Below, in pieces: positions 43,569-51,853 of a DNA stretch of 64,000 nt (position 1 is the stretch's first letter; each line of letters starts with the position of its first letter). The stretch is taken from assembly GCA_930990065.1 (NCBI GenBank), contig CAKNOA010000002.1, forward strand, positions 24,250 to 88,249. Direction: 5' to 3'. Under the pieces are notes generated by a model. That model ran no database searches and was not told where the DNA came from. It saw nothing but the letters and a program-made list of their open reading frames with translations. The position numbers and the translations under genes are program-made. Origin of the DNA: an uncultured Clostridia bacterium (GTDB taxonomy: Bacteria; Bacillota; Clostridia; Oscillospirales; Acutalibacteraceae).

Positions 43569-44048
43569 TTATTTAAAGCAGCTTTCGTACAGCGACAGGA
43601 TCTTGTCCTGGTTTTCGTCGCAGATCAGCGCCACATAATTGCCGCTGACCGAAACCTTGCTTTTTTCCAGGGTGGCGTACACGTCCGGCAGATAGTCCTT
43701 CATCTGGCTTTTGCGGTTATCCAGCCGGGCCTGCAAAGCAGCGCGCACCGCTTCGGCGGCATCGCTGTCGTTAGCTTCCACCAGCATGATATCCGTGGCC
43801 TGAATGCCCGAAGCGTCGGTCAAACCGGCGTAGCTCTTGACATTCTTCTGGTCAATGCCGTACACCGACATCAGCATGTTGTCGGTCACATCATTGACAT
43901 CGGAAAACTCATACGTGCCCTTGATTTCTTCCATGGCGGCTTTGACGTCTACGGTTTTGCCACTGGTGCTGCTACCATTGGAACAGGCACACAGCGCCAC
44001 ACAAAGCAGCAGGCACACAAGACCGCACAGGGTTCTCATTTTCTTCAT
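43569..44048 (-). CDS. DUF4358 lipoprotein
   Basis: 159 residues with a lipoprotein signal peptide (MKKMRTLCGLVCLLLCVALCAC; lipid-bearing Cys22). The mature part (MEEIKGTYEFSDVNDVTDNMLMSVYGID...) matches the clostridial DUF4358 family, of unknown function. ATG at 44048 has GAGGA 8 bases upstream; the ATG at 44054 is too close to it. It follows the SGNH lipoprotein gene by 38 bases and is likely in the same operon. Confidence 0.82.
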   Translation of the reverse strand: MKKMRTLCGLVCLLLCVALCACSNGSSTSGKTVDVKAAMEEIKGTYEFSDVNDVTDNMLMSVYGIDQKNVKSYAGLTDASGIQATDIMLVEANDSDAAEAVRAALQARLDNRKSQMKDYLPDVYATLEKSKVSVSGNYVALICDENQDKILSLYESCFK

Positions 44049-44086
44049 AGTCATGTCCTCTTTTCTTGCATCATGGAAAAAGGCCA

Positions 44087-44986
44087 TTACGAAACATGCG
44101 TACGCAGGTAGTCAACCCACGCTTTGGCGCCGGCGTCGGTGAAGTGCATCCCCATGCCGCCGTCTCCGCCGTCACTGCAGTACGAAGGAATCAGGCCGCC
44201 ATCGGAATCTTTCATCACACTGGCCACGTCAACAAATTCGTATCCTTTTTCATTGCACATTTCTTTGAGCAACTTGTTGTAGGTGTCGATGTTCGTGTTG
44301 TTCAGGCTCTTGAGCTGGTGGCTCGTCAGCATGGGGGTCATGCTCTGCACGTAGATTTTCACATCCGGCGATTTTTCCAGGATGAGTTCAATCAGGGATT
44401 CCATATTGTCCCGGGCGCCATCCATGCCATACAGGCCAATATCGTTCATCCCCAGCATGATAAACACTTTTTTCGCACCGCTTTTGGCTACGCCGTCCTG
44501 CAAAGTGACCTGCTGGCCATTATACAGCGGGAATACGGCGTCCTGGCTATTTTCGTCCCACAGGGCGTTGCCGCTGCCCAGGGAACCAGCCGTCAAAAAT
44601 TGGGCTTTGCCCAGCGCGTCGGGATGCGCCTGGCAGTAATAAGTGAGCCGCAGCGAAATGCTGTCGCCGATAAACACGGCGTCGTCAAAGAACGAAGCGC
44701 CTACATCGGCGCCGGTGGGCACTTCGCCTTCCGAAGAGCCTTCCGACGAAGACGGGGTGGACGAAGAAGGCGTCGAAGATCCATCCGCCGGTTCATCGTC
44801 CGGTTCTTCCGGCTGGGAGGGCTCGGTCGATTCGCCATCGTCTTCACCGCCATTGGTGCTTTCCTGTGCAGACGGCTGGGAAGACGACGTGCCGCCTTCG
44901 CCGGTGGTCTCCGGCGAAGAAGAACAACCAACAAAAGCCGACAGCGCAAGTAAAGCTGTCAAAAAGAGAGCGACGCGTTTTTTCAT
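44087..44986 (-). CDS. SGNH/GDSL hydrolase-type lipoprotein
   Basis: 299 residues. A signal peptide ends at Cys21 (SAFVGC), followed by a 70-residue Ser/Glu/Pro/Asp linker suited to crossing the cell wall, then an SGNH domain: block I VFIGDSISLR with Ser109, block III-like MLGMNDIG, and the catalytic Asp-x-x-His region near GGMGMHFTDAG. Such enzymes add or remove acyl groups on envelope polymers. The start at 44986 has AAGGAAGG 10 bases upstream. Paired with a DUF4358 lipoprotein. Confidence 0.87.
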   Translation of the reverse strand: MKKRVALFLTALLALSAFVGCSSSPETTGEGGTSSSQPSAQESTNGGEDDGESTEPSQPEEPDDEPADGSSTPSSSTPSSSEGSSEGEVPTGADVGASFFDDAVFIGDSISLRLTYYCQAHPDALGKAQFLTAGSLGSGNALWDENSQDAVFPLYNGQQVTLQDGVAKSGAKKVFIMLGMNDIGLYGMDGARDNMESLIELILEKSPDVKIYVQSMTPMLTSHQLKSLNNTNIDTYNKLLKEMCNEKGYEFVDVASVMKDSDGGLIPSYCSDGGDGGMGMHFTDAGAKAWVDYLRTHVS

Positions 44987-45074
44987 ACTTTCAAAACCTT
45001 CCTTTCTCATGGGTGTCCTTTTTCAAAACGTACAGGATACCCGTCTATGCCAAGCGATTATGCTGTGCTTCCAG

Positions 45075-45103
45075 ATTATAGCATGCCCCAAAACGAAAAA
45101 CAA
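45075..45103 (-). promoter_or_regulatory. Promoter of the SGNH-DUF4358 pair
   Basis: On the minus strand TGCTATAAT (extended -10) with a TTGTTT -35 at 17 bases. It is about 90 bases before the start codon. Confidence 0.7.
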
Positions 45104-45149
45104 CAACAAAAAAATCACAAAAGAATTTCAAAACGGCTACAATACAGGG

Positions 45150-45179
45150 AAAAGGATGGCTTCCCGTTTTTGGGAAGCC
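45150..45179 (-). terminator. Terminator of the fab operon
   Basis: On the minus strand GGCTTCCC, loop AAAAAC, GGGAAGCC, followed by ATCCTTTT. It lies 12 bases after the fabZ stop. Confidence 0.65.
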
Positions 45180-45190
45180 GTCGAGACCGA

Positions 45191-45610
45191 TTATTCTTTC
45201 GGCGTCAGCGCAAAACTCAGTTCCGCTTTTACGCATAGTTTTCCATCGACAAACCCTTTGCCTTCCGCAAAATAAAACGGCGGGCGGGCTTTCACGATTT
45301 TGCAGTGGGTTTCCAGGGTGTCGCCCGGGCGGACCATGCCCTTAAATTTTGCATTGTTAATGCCGGTGTACAGGGTGTTTTTGCCCTTGACTTCGTCTTT
45401 CATCAGGGCGCAGCAGGTCTGCGCCATGATTTCCAGCTGAATCACGCCGGGCATGACCGGCATATCGGGGAAATGGCCCTGCAGGAAAAATTCATCGCCG
45501 TTTACATGGTAGCGGCCGATGGCTTCCCCGTCGGGGGTGAGTTCCGCTTCATCCAGGAGCAGCATGGGTTCCCGGTGGGGCAGGATCTGCTTGAGTTCTT
45601 CACGATTCAT
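45191..45610 (-). CDS. fabZ: 3-hydroxyacyl-ACP dehydratase FabZ
   Basis: The dehydratase of type II fatty acid synthesis. 139 residues, hot-dog fold with LPHREPMLLLDEAEL, catalytic His46 in QGHFPDMPVMPG and Glu60 in IQLEIMAQ. It is the last gene of the minus-strand fab operon, 90 bases after fabF. AAGGAAGG lies about 10 bases before the ATG. Confidence 0.96.
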   Translation of the reverse strand: MNREELKQILPHREPMLLLDEAELTPDGEAIGRYHVNGDEFFLQGHFPDMPVMPGVIQLEIMAQTCCALMKDEVKGKNTLYTGINNAKFKGMVRPGDTLETHCKIVKARPPFYFAEGKGFVDGKLCVKAELSFALTPKE

Positions 45611-45656
45611 CGCGTTTCGTCCTTCCTTTCGTATCCTAAGAGCGGGGAATCAAACA

Positions 45657-45685
45657 GGCCGCCCGCCGGGGGCGGCCCTTTTTTT
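45657..45685 (+). terminator. Hairpin between fabF and fabZ, T-run on the plus strand
   Basis: GGCCGCC/GGGCGGCC with T7 follows only when read on the plus strand, that is, against the fab genes. On the minus strand the stem is preceded by A7 and followed by TGTTTGATT. It could stop antisense transcription or partly uncouple fabZ. Next to it CAGATCTTCT occurs twice, 13 bases apart, around the fabF stop. Confidence 0.5.
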
Positions 45686-45700
45686 GCTCAGATCTTCTGA

Positions 45701-46942
45701 TCAGATCTTCTTCATGACCAGGCAGGCGTTGTGACCGCCAAAGCCCAGGTTGGTGGAAATCGCATAGTCCAGTTCGGCTTTCTTCGCCGTGTTGGGGGTG
45801 TAATCCAGGTCGCACTCGGGATCGGGTTCCGTGTATCCGATGGTGGGGGGAATCACGCCCTCTTCCAGCACTTTGGCGCACACAATGGCTTCAAAAGCGC
45901 CGGTAGCGCCCAGCATGTGGCCGGTCATGCTCTTGGTGGAGCTGATCATGGCCTTGCGGGCGTTGTCCTCGCCCAGAGCCAGTTTAAACGCCTTCGTTTC
46001 CGTCATGTCATTGAGGTGCGTGCTGGTGCCGTGGGCGTTGATGTACAGTTTCGCGTCTTTCGGCATACCGGCTTCTTCAATGGCCAGTTCAATGGCATGG
46101 GCCGAACCCTTTGCTTCGGGATCGGGAGCCGTCATGTGGTGGGCGTCGTTGGTGTTGCCATAGCCGACGATTTCGGCGTAGATATGGGCCCCACGCGCAA
46201 CGGCGTGTTCGTATTCTTCCAGCACCATCATGGCGCCACCTTCACCCATAACAAACCCGCTGCGGTTTTTGTCAAACGGAACCGAAGCTTTTTTCGGGTC
46301 GCTTTCCAGGGTCAGGGCTTTGCAGTTCATAAAGCCGGCAACAGCCAGGGGGTTAATGGTGGCTTCCGCGCCGCCGGTGATCATCGCGTCGGCATACCCG
46401 TAGCGAATGGCCCGGTAAGCTTCGCCGATGCAGTTGCAGGACGTAGCGCAGGCCGTGGCAATGCACATGGAAGGACCATGGGCCTTAAAGCGAATGGCGA
46501 TGTTGCCCGAAGCAATGTTGGAGATCAGCATGGGAATGAAGTAGGGGCTGACTTTGCGCATGCCGGTATCCAGCCACTTTTTGTCTTCCGTCATGAAGGT
46601 GTTCATGCCGCCGATGCCGCTGCCTACATATACGCCCAGCCGGTCGCCGTCCACTTTGCCTTCAATGCCACTGTCGTTCATGGCCTGCACAGCGGCAGCC
46701 ATGGCGTACTGGGCATACAGGTCGGTTTTGCGTACTTCGGATTTTTCCATGTACTGGGTGGGATCGAAGTCTTTCACTTCCCCGGCCACGCTGACTTTGC
46801 AATTGGGGTCGGCGGTAATGTCGAATTTATGGATGGTGTCGATCCCGCTTTTACCTTCGATCAGGGACTGCCAGGCGGTGGGCACGTCATTGCCCACGGG
46901 AGAAATGGCGCCCAGGCCCGTGATAACTACACGCTTACTCAT
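45701..46942 (-). CDS. fabF: 3-oxoacyl-ACP synthase II FabF
   Basis: The elongating condensing enzyme. 413 residues: RVVITGLGAISPVGNDV, the nucleophile Cys in ATACATSCNCIGEA, the two His in NAHGTSTHLND and SMTGHMLGA, and GFGGHNA at the end. All catalytic residues are present. Located between fabG and fabZ in the operon. Confidence 0.97.
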   Translation of the reverse strand: MSKRVVITGLGAISPVGNDVPTAWQSLIEGKSGIDTIHKFDITADPNCKVSVAGEVKDFDPTQYMEKSEVRKTDLYAQYAMAAAVQAMNDSGIEGKVDGDRLGVYVGSGIGGMNTFMTEDKKWLDTGMRKVSPYFIPMLISNIASGNIAIRFKAHGPSMCIATACATSCNCIGEAYRAIRYGYADAMITGGAEATINPLAVAGFMNCKALTLESDPKKASVPFDKNRSGFVMGEGGAMMVLEEYEHAVARGAHIYAEIVGYGNTNDAHHMTAPDPEAKGSAHAIELAIEEAGMPKDAKLYINAHGTSTHLNDMTETKAFKLALGEDNARKAMISSTKSMTGHMLGATGAFEAIVCAKVLEEGVIPPTIGYTEPDPECDLDYTPNTAKKAELDYAISTNLGFGGHNACLVMKKI

Positions 46943-46996
46943 GTCAAATTCCTCCGTATTATGCTAGTAGAAATAGTAAAGTATAAAGGGTGCCGG

Positions 46997-47746
46997 TTAC
47001 ATGCACATGCCGCCGTCTACGCGCAGCACTTCACCGGTAATGTACGAAGCCATGTCGCTGGCCAGGAACACCGCCGCGTTGGCAATATCTTCGGGACGGC
47101 CCATTTTCTTCATGGGAATACCGGTCAGAGCCGCGTCTTTTGCCGCATCGCTGAGCACTTCGGTCATCTGCGTGGCAATAAAGCCGGGGGCAATGGCGTT
47201 TACCGTCACATTGCGGGTTGCCAGTTCCTTGGCGATGGTTTTCGTCAGGCCGATGACACCGGCTTTGGCAGCGGAGTAGTTGGCCTGGCCGGGATTGCCC
47301 ATCATGCCGGAAACGGAAGCAATGTTGATAATGCGGCCGCCCTTTTTCATCATGTGGCGGTACAGCGCATGCATGGTGTTGAACATGCCCTTCAGGTTTA
47401 CGTTGATCACAGCGTCAAAGTCGGCTTCGCTCATGCGGACCATCAGGTTGTCGCGGGTGATACCGGCGTTGTTTACCAGAATGTCGATGGTACCCATGTC
47501 GCGGATGACTTCCTTCATCACGTTTTCCGTTTCCGCAAAGTTGGATACGTCGCACACATATGCTTTGGCGCGCACGCCTTTTTCTTCAATGGCGCGAATG
47601 GTTTCGTCCACCACTTCCTGGGGGATGACGGCCACATACAAAATGGCGATATCAGCGCCCTGTTCGGCCATCGCGAGGCAGATCGAACGGCCAATGCCCG
47701 TGGCGCCGCCGGTTACGGCAGCAACTTTATTGGCAAGCAGTTTCAT
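46997..47746 (-). CDS. fabG: 3-oxoacyl-ACP reductase FabG
   Basis: NADPH-dependent short-chain dehydrogenase of fatty acid synthesis. 249 residues: AAVTGGATGIGRSI, LVNNAGITRD, the Ser in INIASVSG, the Tyr/Lys in QANYSAAKAG, and VDGGMCM at the end. One of four intact upstream genes in the fab operon. Confidence 0.95.
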   Translation of the reverse strand: MKLLANKVAAVTGGATGIGRSICLAMAEQGADIAILYVAVIPQEVVDETIRAIEEKGVRAKAYVCDVSNFAETENVMKEVIRDMGTIDILVNNAGITRDNLMVRMSEADFDAVINVNLKGMFNTMHALYRHMMKKGGRIINIASVSGMMGNPGQANYSAAKAGVIGLTKTIAKELATRNVTVNAIAPGFIATQMTEVLSDAAKDAALTGIPMKKMGRPEDIANAAVFLASDMASYITGEVLRVDGGMCM

Positions 47747-47787
47747 AATGTATAAACATCCTTTCGTTTCTAGTTACAAAGCGGCTC

Positions 47788-48714
47788 TTACAGGGCCCGC
47801 AGCGTCGTCAGGGTTTCATTCAGCGTATCGGCGTCTTCTACCCGGCAAACAACGGCTTCGGGCAGCGTCTTTTTCACCAGACCGGCCAGGGTTTTGCCCG
47901 GGCCGCATTCCACAAACACGGTCACGCCGTCGTTCCACATGGTTTCCAGCGTTTCCTGCCAGCGAACCGGGTGGTTCACCTGATCGGCAATATTCTGACG
48001 GATGCCCGCTTCGTCATCCGGATACAAAGCGGCCGTTTTGTTGGCATAAATGGGGGTAGCGGCGGCTTTCACCGGCGTTTCTTCCAGGTGCTTTTTCAGG
48101 TTTTCGGCTGCCGTATCCATAAACGGAGAATGGAACGCACCGGAAACAGCCAGCGGCACGGCGCGGGCGCCGGCTTCTTTGCAATCTTTGCAGAAAGCGT
48201 CCAGCTGTTCTTTGTCACCCGCGCAGGAAACCTGTCCGGGGCAGTTGTAGTTGACCGGGAACACTTTGTCATACTTTTCGGCCAGTTCGTTGACTTTTTC
48301 GTTGGACAGCTTCAAAATAGCCGCCATGCTGCCGCCGGTCAGGGCGGTGGCATCGCTCATGTACTGGGCGCGGTGGCACACAAAGTCAAACCCGGTGGTC
48401 TCGTCCCATACACCGGCAAAAGTCAGCGCCGCAATTTCACCCAGGGAGAAACCGGCCACGCAGGCGGGTTCAAACCCGTTTTCCTGCAAAGCACGGGCCG
48501 CGGCCAGATCCACCGCATACACACAGGGCTGGGTGTTGAGCGTCTGGTTCAAAACATCTTTCGAACCGGTAAAGCACTGTTCACCGGTACCGGGACGCTG
48601 GGCATCGGCTTTTTCAAACACACCGGCGGCCGCTTTGGAAACTTCCGTCAGGCTTTTGCCCATGCCCGTGTACTGGGCCCCTTGGCCACTGAACAAAAAG
48701 GCAATCTTTTTCAT
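47788..48714 (-). CDS. fabD: Malonyl-CoA:ACP transacylase FabD
   Basis: FabD transfers malonate to ACP. 308 residues: FLFSGQGAQYTGMGKSL, the nucleophile Ser90 in GFSLGEIAAL, SGAFHSPFM with the catalytic His, and ECGPGKTLAGL. Follows fabH by 38 bases. Confidence 0.97.
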   Translation of the reverse strand: MKKIAFLFSGQGAQYTGMGKSLTEVSKAAAGVFEKADAQRPGTGEQCFTGSKDVLNQTLNTQPCVYAVDLAAARALQENGFEPACVAGFSLGEIAALTFAGVWDETTGFDFVCHRAQYMSDATALTGGSMAAILKLSNEKVNELAEKYDKVFPVNYNCPGQVSCAGDKEQLDAFCKDCKEAGARAVPLAVSGAFHSPFMDTAAENLKKHLEETPVKAAATPIYANKTAALYPDDEAGIRQNIADQVNHPVRWQETLETMWNDGVTVFVECGPGKTLAGLVKKTLPEAVVCRVEDADTLNETLTTLRAL

Positions 48715-48752
48715 GAAGGGTCAAGCTCCTCTCTCGTTACGAAATATACAAC

Positions 48753-49706
48753 TTACCAGCGCAGAACCGCTGCACCGGTGGTCAGCCCGCCGCCAAAAGC
48801 GGACATGGCAATGATATCGCCGCGCTTGAGCTCACCGGCCCGGTTCAGTTCATCCAGCAGCACGGGAATGCACGCCGAGCTGGTGTTGCCCGAATGCTGA
48901 ATGTTGATGTGATACCGGTCATGGGGGATCTTCAGTTTGCGCATGGCGGTTTCGATAATGCGAATATTGGCCTGGTGGGGCAGCACATGGTCAATGTCGT
49001 CCTGGGTCAGGCCCGCGTTTTCAATGACCCATTTCAGGTCGGTGCTCATGGCGTTGACAGCGAACTTATACACATTCTGTCCGTCCATATGCAGGAAATG
49101 GGCGGGTTCTTCGTGTTCACTAAACGGCGAATTGCCCTCTACATTGGGGATGGCCAGAAAATCGGTGTTGCCTTCGCTGGTCAGGCGTACCGACAGAAGG
49201 CTGTCGCCCTTTTCCATGACTACGGCGCCGGCGGAATCACCGAACAACACGCAGGTCGCCCGGTCGTTCCAGTCCACCATTTTGCTCATGGCTTCGGCCG
49301 AAACCACCAGGATGTGTTCGGCGCGGCCGCGTTCAAAATAACCGGCGGCGCAGTCCATGGCATATACAAACCCGGAGCAGGCGGCATTCACGTCAAAAGC
49401 AGCACAGTGGGCGCCCAGGTTTTTAGCGACCACACAGGCAAGCGAAGGGGTAATGTAATCGCCGCGAATGGTGGAGCAGATGATGAAGTCCAGGTCTTCA
49501 GCCGAAATACCGGCCATCTCCAGGGCGTGTTCCGCCGCTTTGGTGGCCAGTTCCGAAAGGGTTTCGGTGGTGATCACCCGGCGTTCCTTAATCCCGGTAC
49601 GCGTCGTAATCCATTCATCCGAGGTATCCAGAAATTTGGTAAGATCCTCATTGGTCTTGACACATGCGGGCTTCTGGCTGCCAGTGCCAATAATGCGAAA
49701 ATTCAT
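48753..49706 (-). CDS. fabH: 3-oxoacyl-ACP synthase III FabH
   Basis: FabH condenses acetyl- or branched acyl-CoA with malonyl-ACP to start chains. 317 residues: IIGTGSQKP, DEWITTRTGIKERR, nucleophile Cys110 in NAACSGFVYA, His in LPHQANIRI, Asn in HSGNTSSA. The start at 49706 has GGAGGA 7 bases upstream; the open frame beyond it is the leader, not coding. First gene of the operon, behind a leader with two dyads. Confidence 0.96.
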   Translation of the reverse strand: MNFRIIGTGSQKPACVKTNEDLTKFLDTSDEWITTRTGIKERRVITTETLSELATKAAEHALEMAGISAEDLDFIICSTIRGDYITPSLACVVAKNLGAHCAAFDVNAACSGFVYAMDCAAGYFERGRAEHILVVSAEAMSKMVDWNDRATCVLFGDSAGAVVMEKGDSLLSVRLTSEGNTDFLAIPNVEGNSPFSEHEEPAHFLHMDGQNVYKFAVNAMSTDLKWVIENAGLTQDDIDHVLPHQANIRIIETAMRKLKIPHDRYHINIQHSGNTSSACIPVLLDELNRAGELKRGDIIAMSAFGGGLTTGAAVLRW

Positions 49707-49731
49707 AGATGATTCCTCCGTATGTGGTTTC

Positions 49732-49791
49732 CGGCCGGTATAGCGGGCCGGGTGCCGCTTGTGCCAAATGGAATAGGAACCTTTTGGCACA
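49732..49791 (-). promoter_or_regulatory. Two dyads in the fabH leader, possible operator
   Basis: TGTGCCAAA (49760-49768) and TTTGGCACA (49783-49791) form a perfect 9-bp inverted repeat with a 14-base centre, just after the expected start of transcription. A CCGGCC/GGCCGG pair lies closer to fabH (from about 49732). Neither matches the FapR or FabT sites as I recall them. It may be an operator for an unknown regulator or an mRNA stem. Confidence 0.5.
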
Positions 49792-49803
49792 CACAACAAG
49801 AAT

Positions 49804-49812
49804 ATTATAACA
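49804..49812 (-). promoter_or_regulatory. Promoter of the fab operon
   Basis: On the minus strand TGTTATAAT, an extended -10 box; the -35 region is A/T-rich and without a clear TTGACA. Confidence 0.6.
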
Positions 49813-49991
49813 CAAAACAATGGAAAGTTTTTAGCTTTTTAAGAAAGAAAAGAGAAAATATTTTGGTTTTCTTACCGGTTTTCCTGTCTTTTTCGTATAA
49901 ATCCGGGCAAAATCGGGCATTCTTTTGGCAAGCGGCTATGCGCTGCGATGCAAAAACATGCAACTGAAAAAGAAAGGAAGGGGTTTTTCGT

Positions 49992-50309
49992 ATGGCTTAT
50001 CTCGCGTGTGAAGTGAATACCTGTGCCCACAACGGCCAGGGCCTGTGCAGTTTGTCGGATATTCAGGTGGAAGGGGCCGGTGCGTGTGTATGCGGGCAGA
50101 CCTGCTGCCACAGCTTTTCGCCCAAATCCGCCGGCCAGAACAGCCGGTGCGGCGGCAGCCAGCCGCTGACGAACATCGACTGCGATGCGTCCCGCTGCCA
50201 GTATAACGAAAACGGGCTGTGCCGTGCCGAGCGCGTTCGCGTGTCCGGCTGCAAAGATCACGTATGCAGCAGCCAGGAAACCGAGTGCTGCACGTTTACC
50301 TGCCGGTAA
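49992..50309 (+). CDS. Protein with two DUF1540 Cys-rich domains
   Basis: 105 residues with 16 cysteines in two similar halves: CEVNTCAHNGQGLCSLSDIQV and CDASRCQYNENGLCRAERVRV, each with CxxxxCxxN/YxxGxC and a later Cys pair. This is the DUF1540 domain, common in clostridia, probably metal-binding. No signal peptide. AAGGAAGGGG precedes the ATG. The gap before it (49821-49991) has TATAAA at 49896 but no clear -35. Function unknown. Confidence 0.85.
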   Translation: MAYLACEVNTCAHNGQGLCSLSDIQVEGAGACVCGQTCCHSFSPKSAGQNSRCGGSQPLTNIDCDASRCQYNENGLCRAERVRVSGCKDHVCSSQETECCTFTCR

Positions 50310-50326
50310 ATCCTTTGATAACAGAA

Positions 50327-50365
50327 AGAGCCCGCAGACGGTTTGGCCTGCGGGCCCTTTTTGTT
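50327..50365 (+). terminator. Terminator of the DUF1540 gene
   Basis: GCCCGCAG pairs with CTGCGGGC and is followed by CCTTTTTG; the A/G-rich left flank also lets it serve the converging minus-strand operon. Confidence 0.85.
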
Positions 50366-50383
50366 TATAAACCGGTCAAAGGG

Positions 50384-51853
50384 TCAATCTTCCAAGCGGC
50401 CCCGGCGCTTTTCCGGCAGCGGCTTCATGGGCAGCAGTTGGTGCAAAAGCCGCGCAAGCGGTACCGTGTCGGGAGTTTGGCAATTTTCATAGCGCACCCG
50501 GCTGTACGTGTCGGCGTTTGCCTGCCAGTCCGGGTTCTGGGTATCCAGCAGGCGCATGGCCTGGATGGCCGTTTCCCGGGGGGTATCGCCGGGGGCCACC
50601 GGCATGTGCTTTATCTGCATGCCTTTTAATAGCAGCCGGTACCCTTCCCGTTCTTTGATAGGGCCGTCGGACATGCGGTCAAACGCACGCACTTCGGCTT
50701 TTAATTGGCGCAGGGCCCGCCGGGGGGGCGGGGCCGACGTGAGACCGGCGTCTGACGAAGAGAGCAGATCGGTTTCCGTGTCGGTATATTCGCCCCGGCT
50801 TTCGGCCTGGGCGGCCCCTGGGCGGCTGCGGCGGCGGAAAACGCGCAGAATGGCCCGCCACCAGGCGTGCAGTTTCCCCCGCACGATGCGAAAGGCTTTC
50901 GGGCACAGCCAAATCAGTACCCCCAGCACCGCCAGGCCGATCAGCACCGAAAGGATTTGGGACAGTACGCTTTCGCCGCCGCCGGAAGCCGCAGGCGGGT
51001 CGGAAAACCCGCCGCCGCCCCCTTGCGGTACGACGGTTTCCTGGCCGGCAAACAGCCCGGCGATCAGCTGGCCGACCTGGGCAATCACCCAGATCACCCC
51101 GATGAGCAGTTGTTTGAGTGCATAGGCCAGCACATCCCGCAGCAGCAGTAAAATAACGACGACCGCGTATAAAATCGCCAGCAATTTTAAATTGTAGCGG
51201 CGGATCTTCGGCGGCAGGTGGGATAAATCATGCCCGCGCCGCTCCATGAGAAAATCCAGGTTCCCCTGGTTGGCCCCGGCGCCATAGCAAAACGCCACGG
51301 TCAAAAGGGAGGCTACCAGCACTTCTGACCGGCAGGGCAAATCGCACAGGATAAGAATCAATAGCACCAGAATGTGCAGTACGGTCTGAATAATCAAATG
51401 CTGCTGGCGGAAGATCAGCGAATAGGGCTTTTCCGATAGCCGGGCGCCCAGAATCCAGTAGATAAATAGGGCGGGAAACAGGCAAACCGTCCACACCATA
51501 GGCTGGCCGCTCAAAAATGCCGCCGCCGTCACACCGGCCGCCGGTACCAACCCCAGCCCGTAGCGCACCAGGTTTTGTAAGGTAGGAGTAGAAAGCCCGC
51601 GCTTTGTTTGTGTGAGCCACCGGCTGAACCAGAAGGACAGAATGCCCACTGCGATGCTGCCCATTAGCAGGACCGCGCCGGACAACGCCCCATCCTGTTC
51701 CAGGCCGTAGGTAGCCGCCAATAGGAAAAGCGGGTAAAAACCGGCCAAATAACCGAAAACGGTCATCGCCCGCACGATTTTTATCAGGCGCTGGGACGAA
51801 GCGGCTTTCGGGTTTTCCGGTTTGCTGACCCGATTATGGTTGCGATGTGCCAT
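50384..51853 (-). CDS. DUF4129-like membrane protein
   Basis: 489 residues: about eight transmembrane helices in the first 330 residues, with a Gly/Pro/Ser-rich external loop, and a C-terminal cytoplasmic DUF4129-like domain (REGYRLLLKGMQIKHMPVAPGDTPRE..., ADTYSRVRYEN). DUF4129 normally ends transglutaminase-containing proteins in MoxR-DUF58 operons; no transglutaminase Cys-His-Asp set is visible here. It overlaps the DUF58 gene by 20 bases. Function unknown. Confidence 0.75.
   Translation of the reverse strand: MAHRNHNRVSKPENPKAASSQRLIKIVRAMTVFGYLAGFYPLFLLAATYGLEQDGALSGAVLLMGSIAVGILSFWFSRWLTQTKRGLSTPTLQNLVRYGLGLVPAAGVTAAAFLSGQPMVWTVCLFPALFIYWILGARLSEKPYSLIFRQQHLIIQTVLHILVLLILILCDLPCRSEVLVASLLTVAFCYGAGANQGNLDFLMERRGHDLSHLPPKIRRYNLKLLAILYAVVVILLLLRDVLAYALKQLLIGVIWVIAQVGQLIAGLFAGQETVVPQGGGGGFSDPPAASGGGESVLSQILSVLIGLAVLGVLIWLCPKAFRIVRGKLHAWWRAILRVFRRRSRPGAAQAESRGEYTDTETDLLSSSDAGLTSAPPPRRALRQLKAEVRAFDRMSDGPIKEREGYRLLLKGMQIKHMPVAPGDTPRETAIQAMRLLDTQNPDWQANADTYSRVRYENCQTPDTVPLARLLHQLLPMKPLPEKRRGRLED

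Noticed and set aside
45731..47755. 674-codon plus-strand frame opposite fabF and fabG
   Set aside because: It spans two well-defined genes on the other strand, with Gly/His/Val-rich shadow composition and no ribosome binding site.
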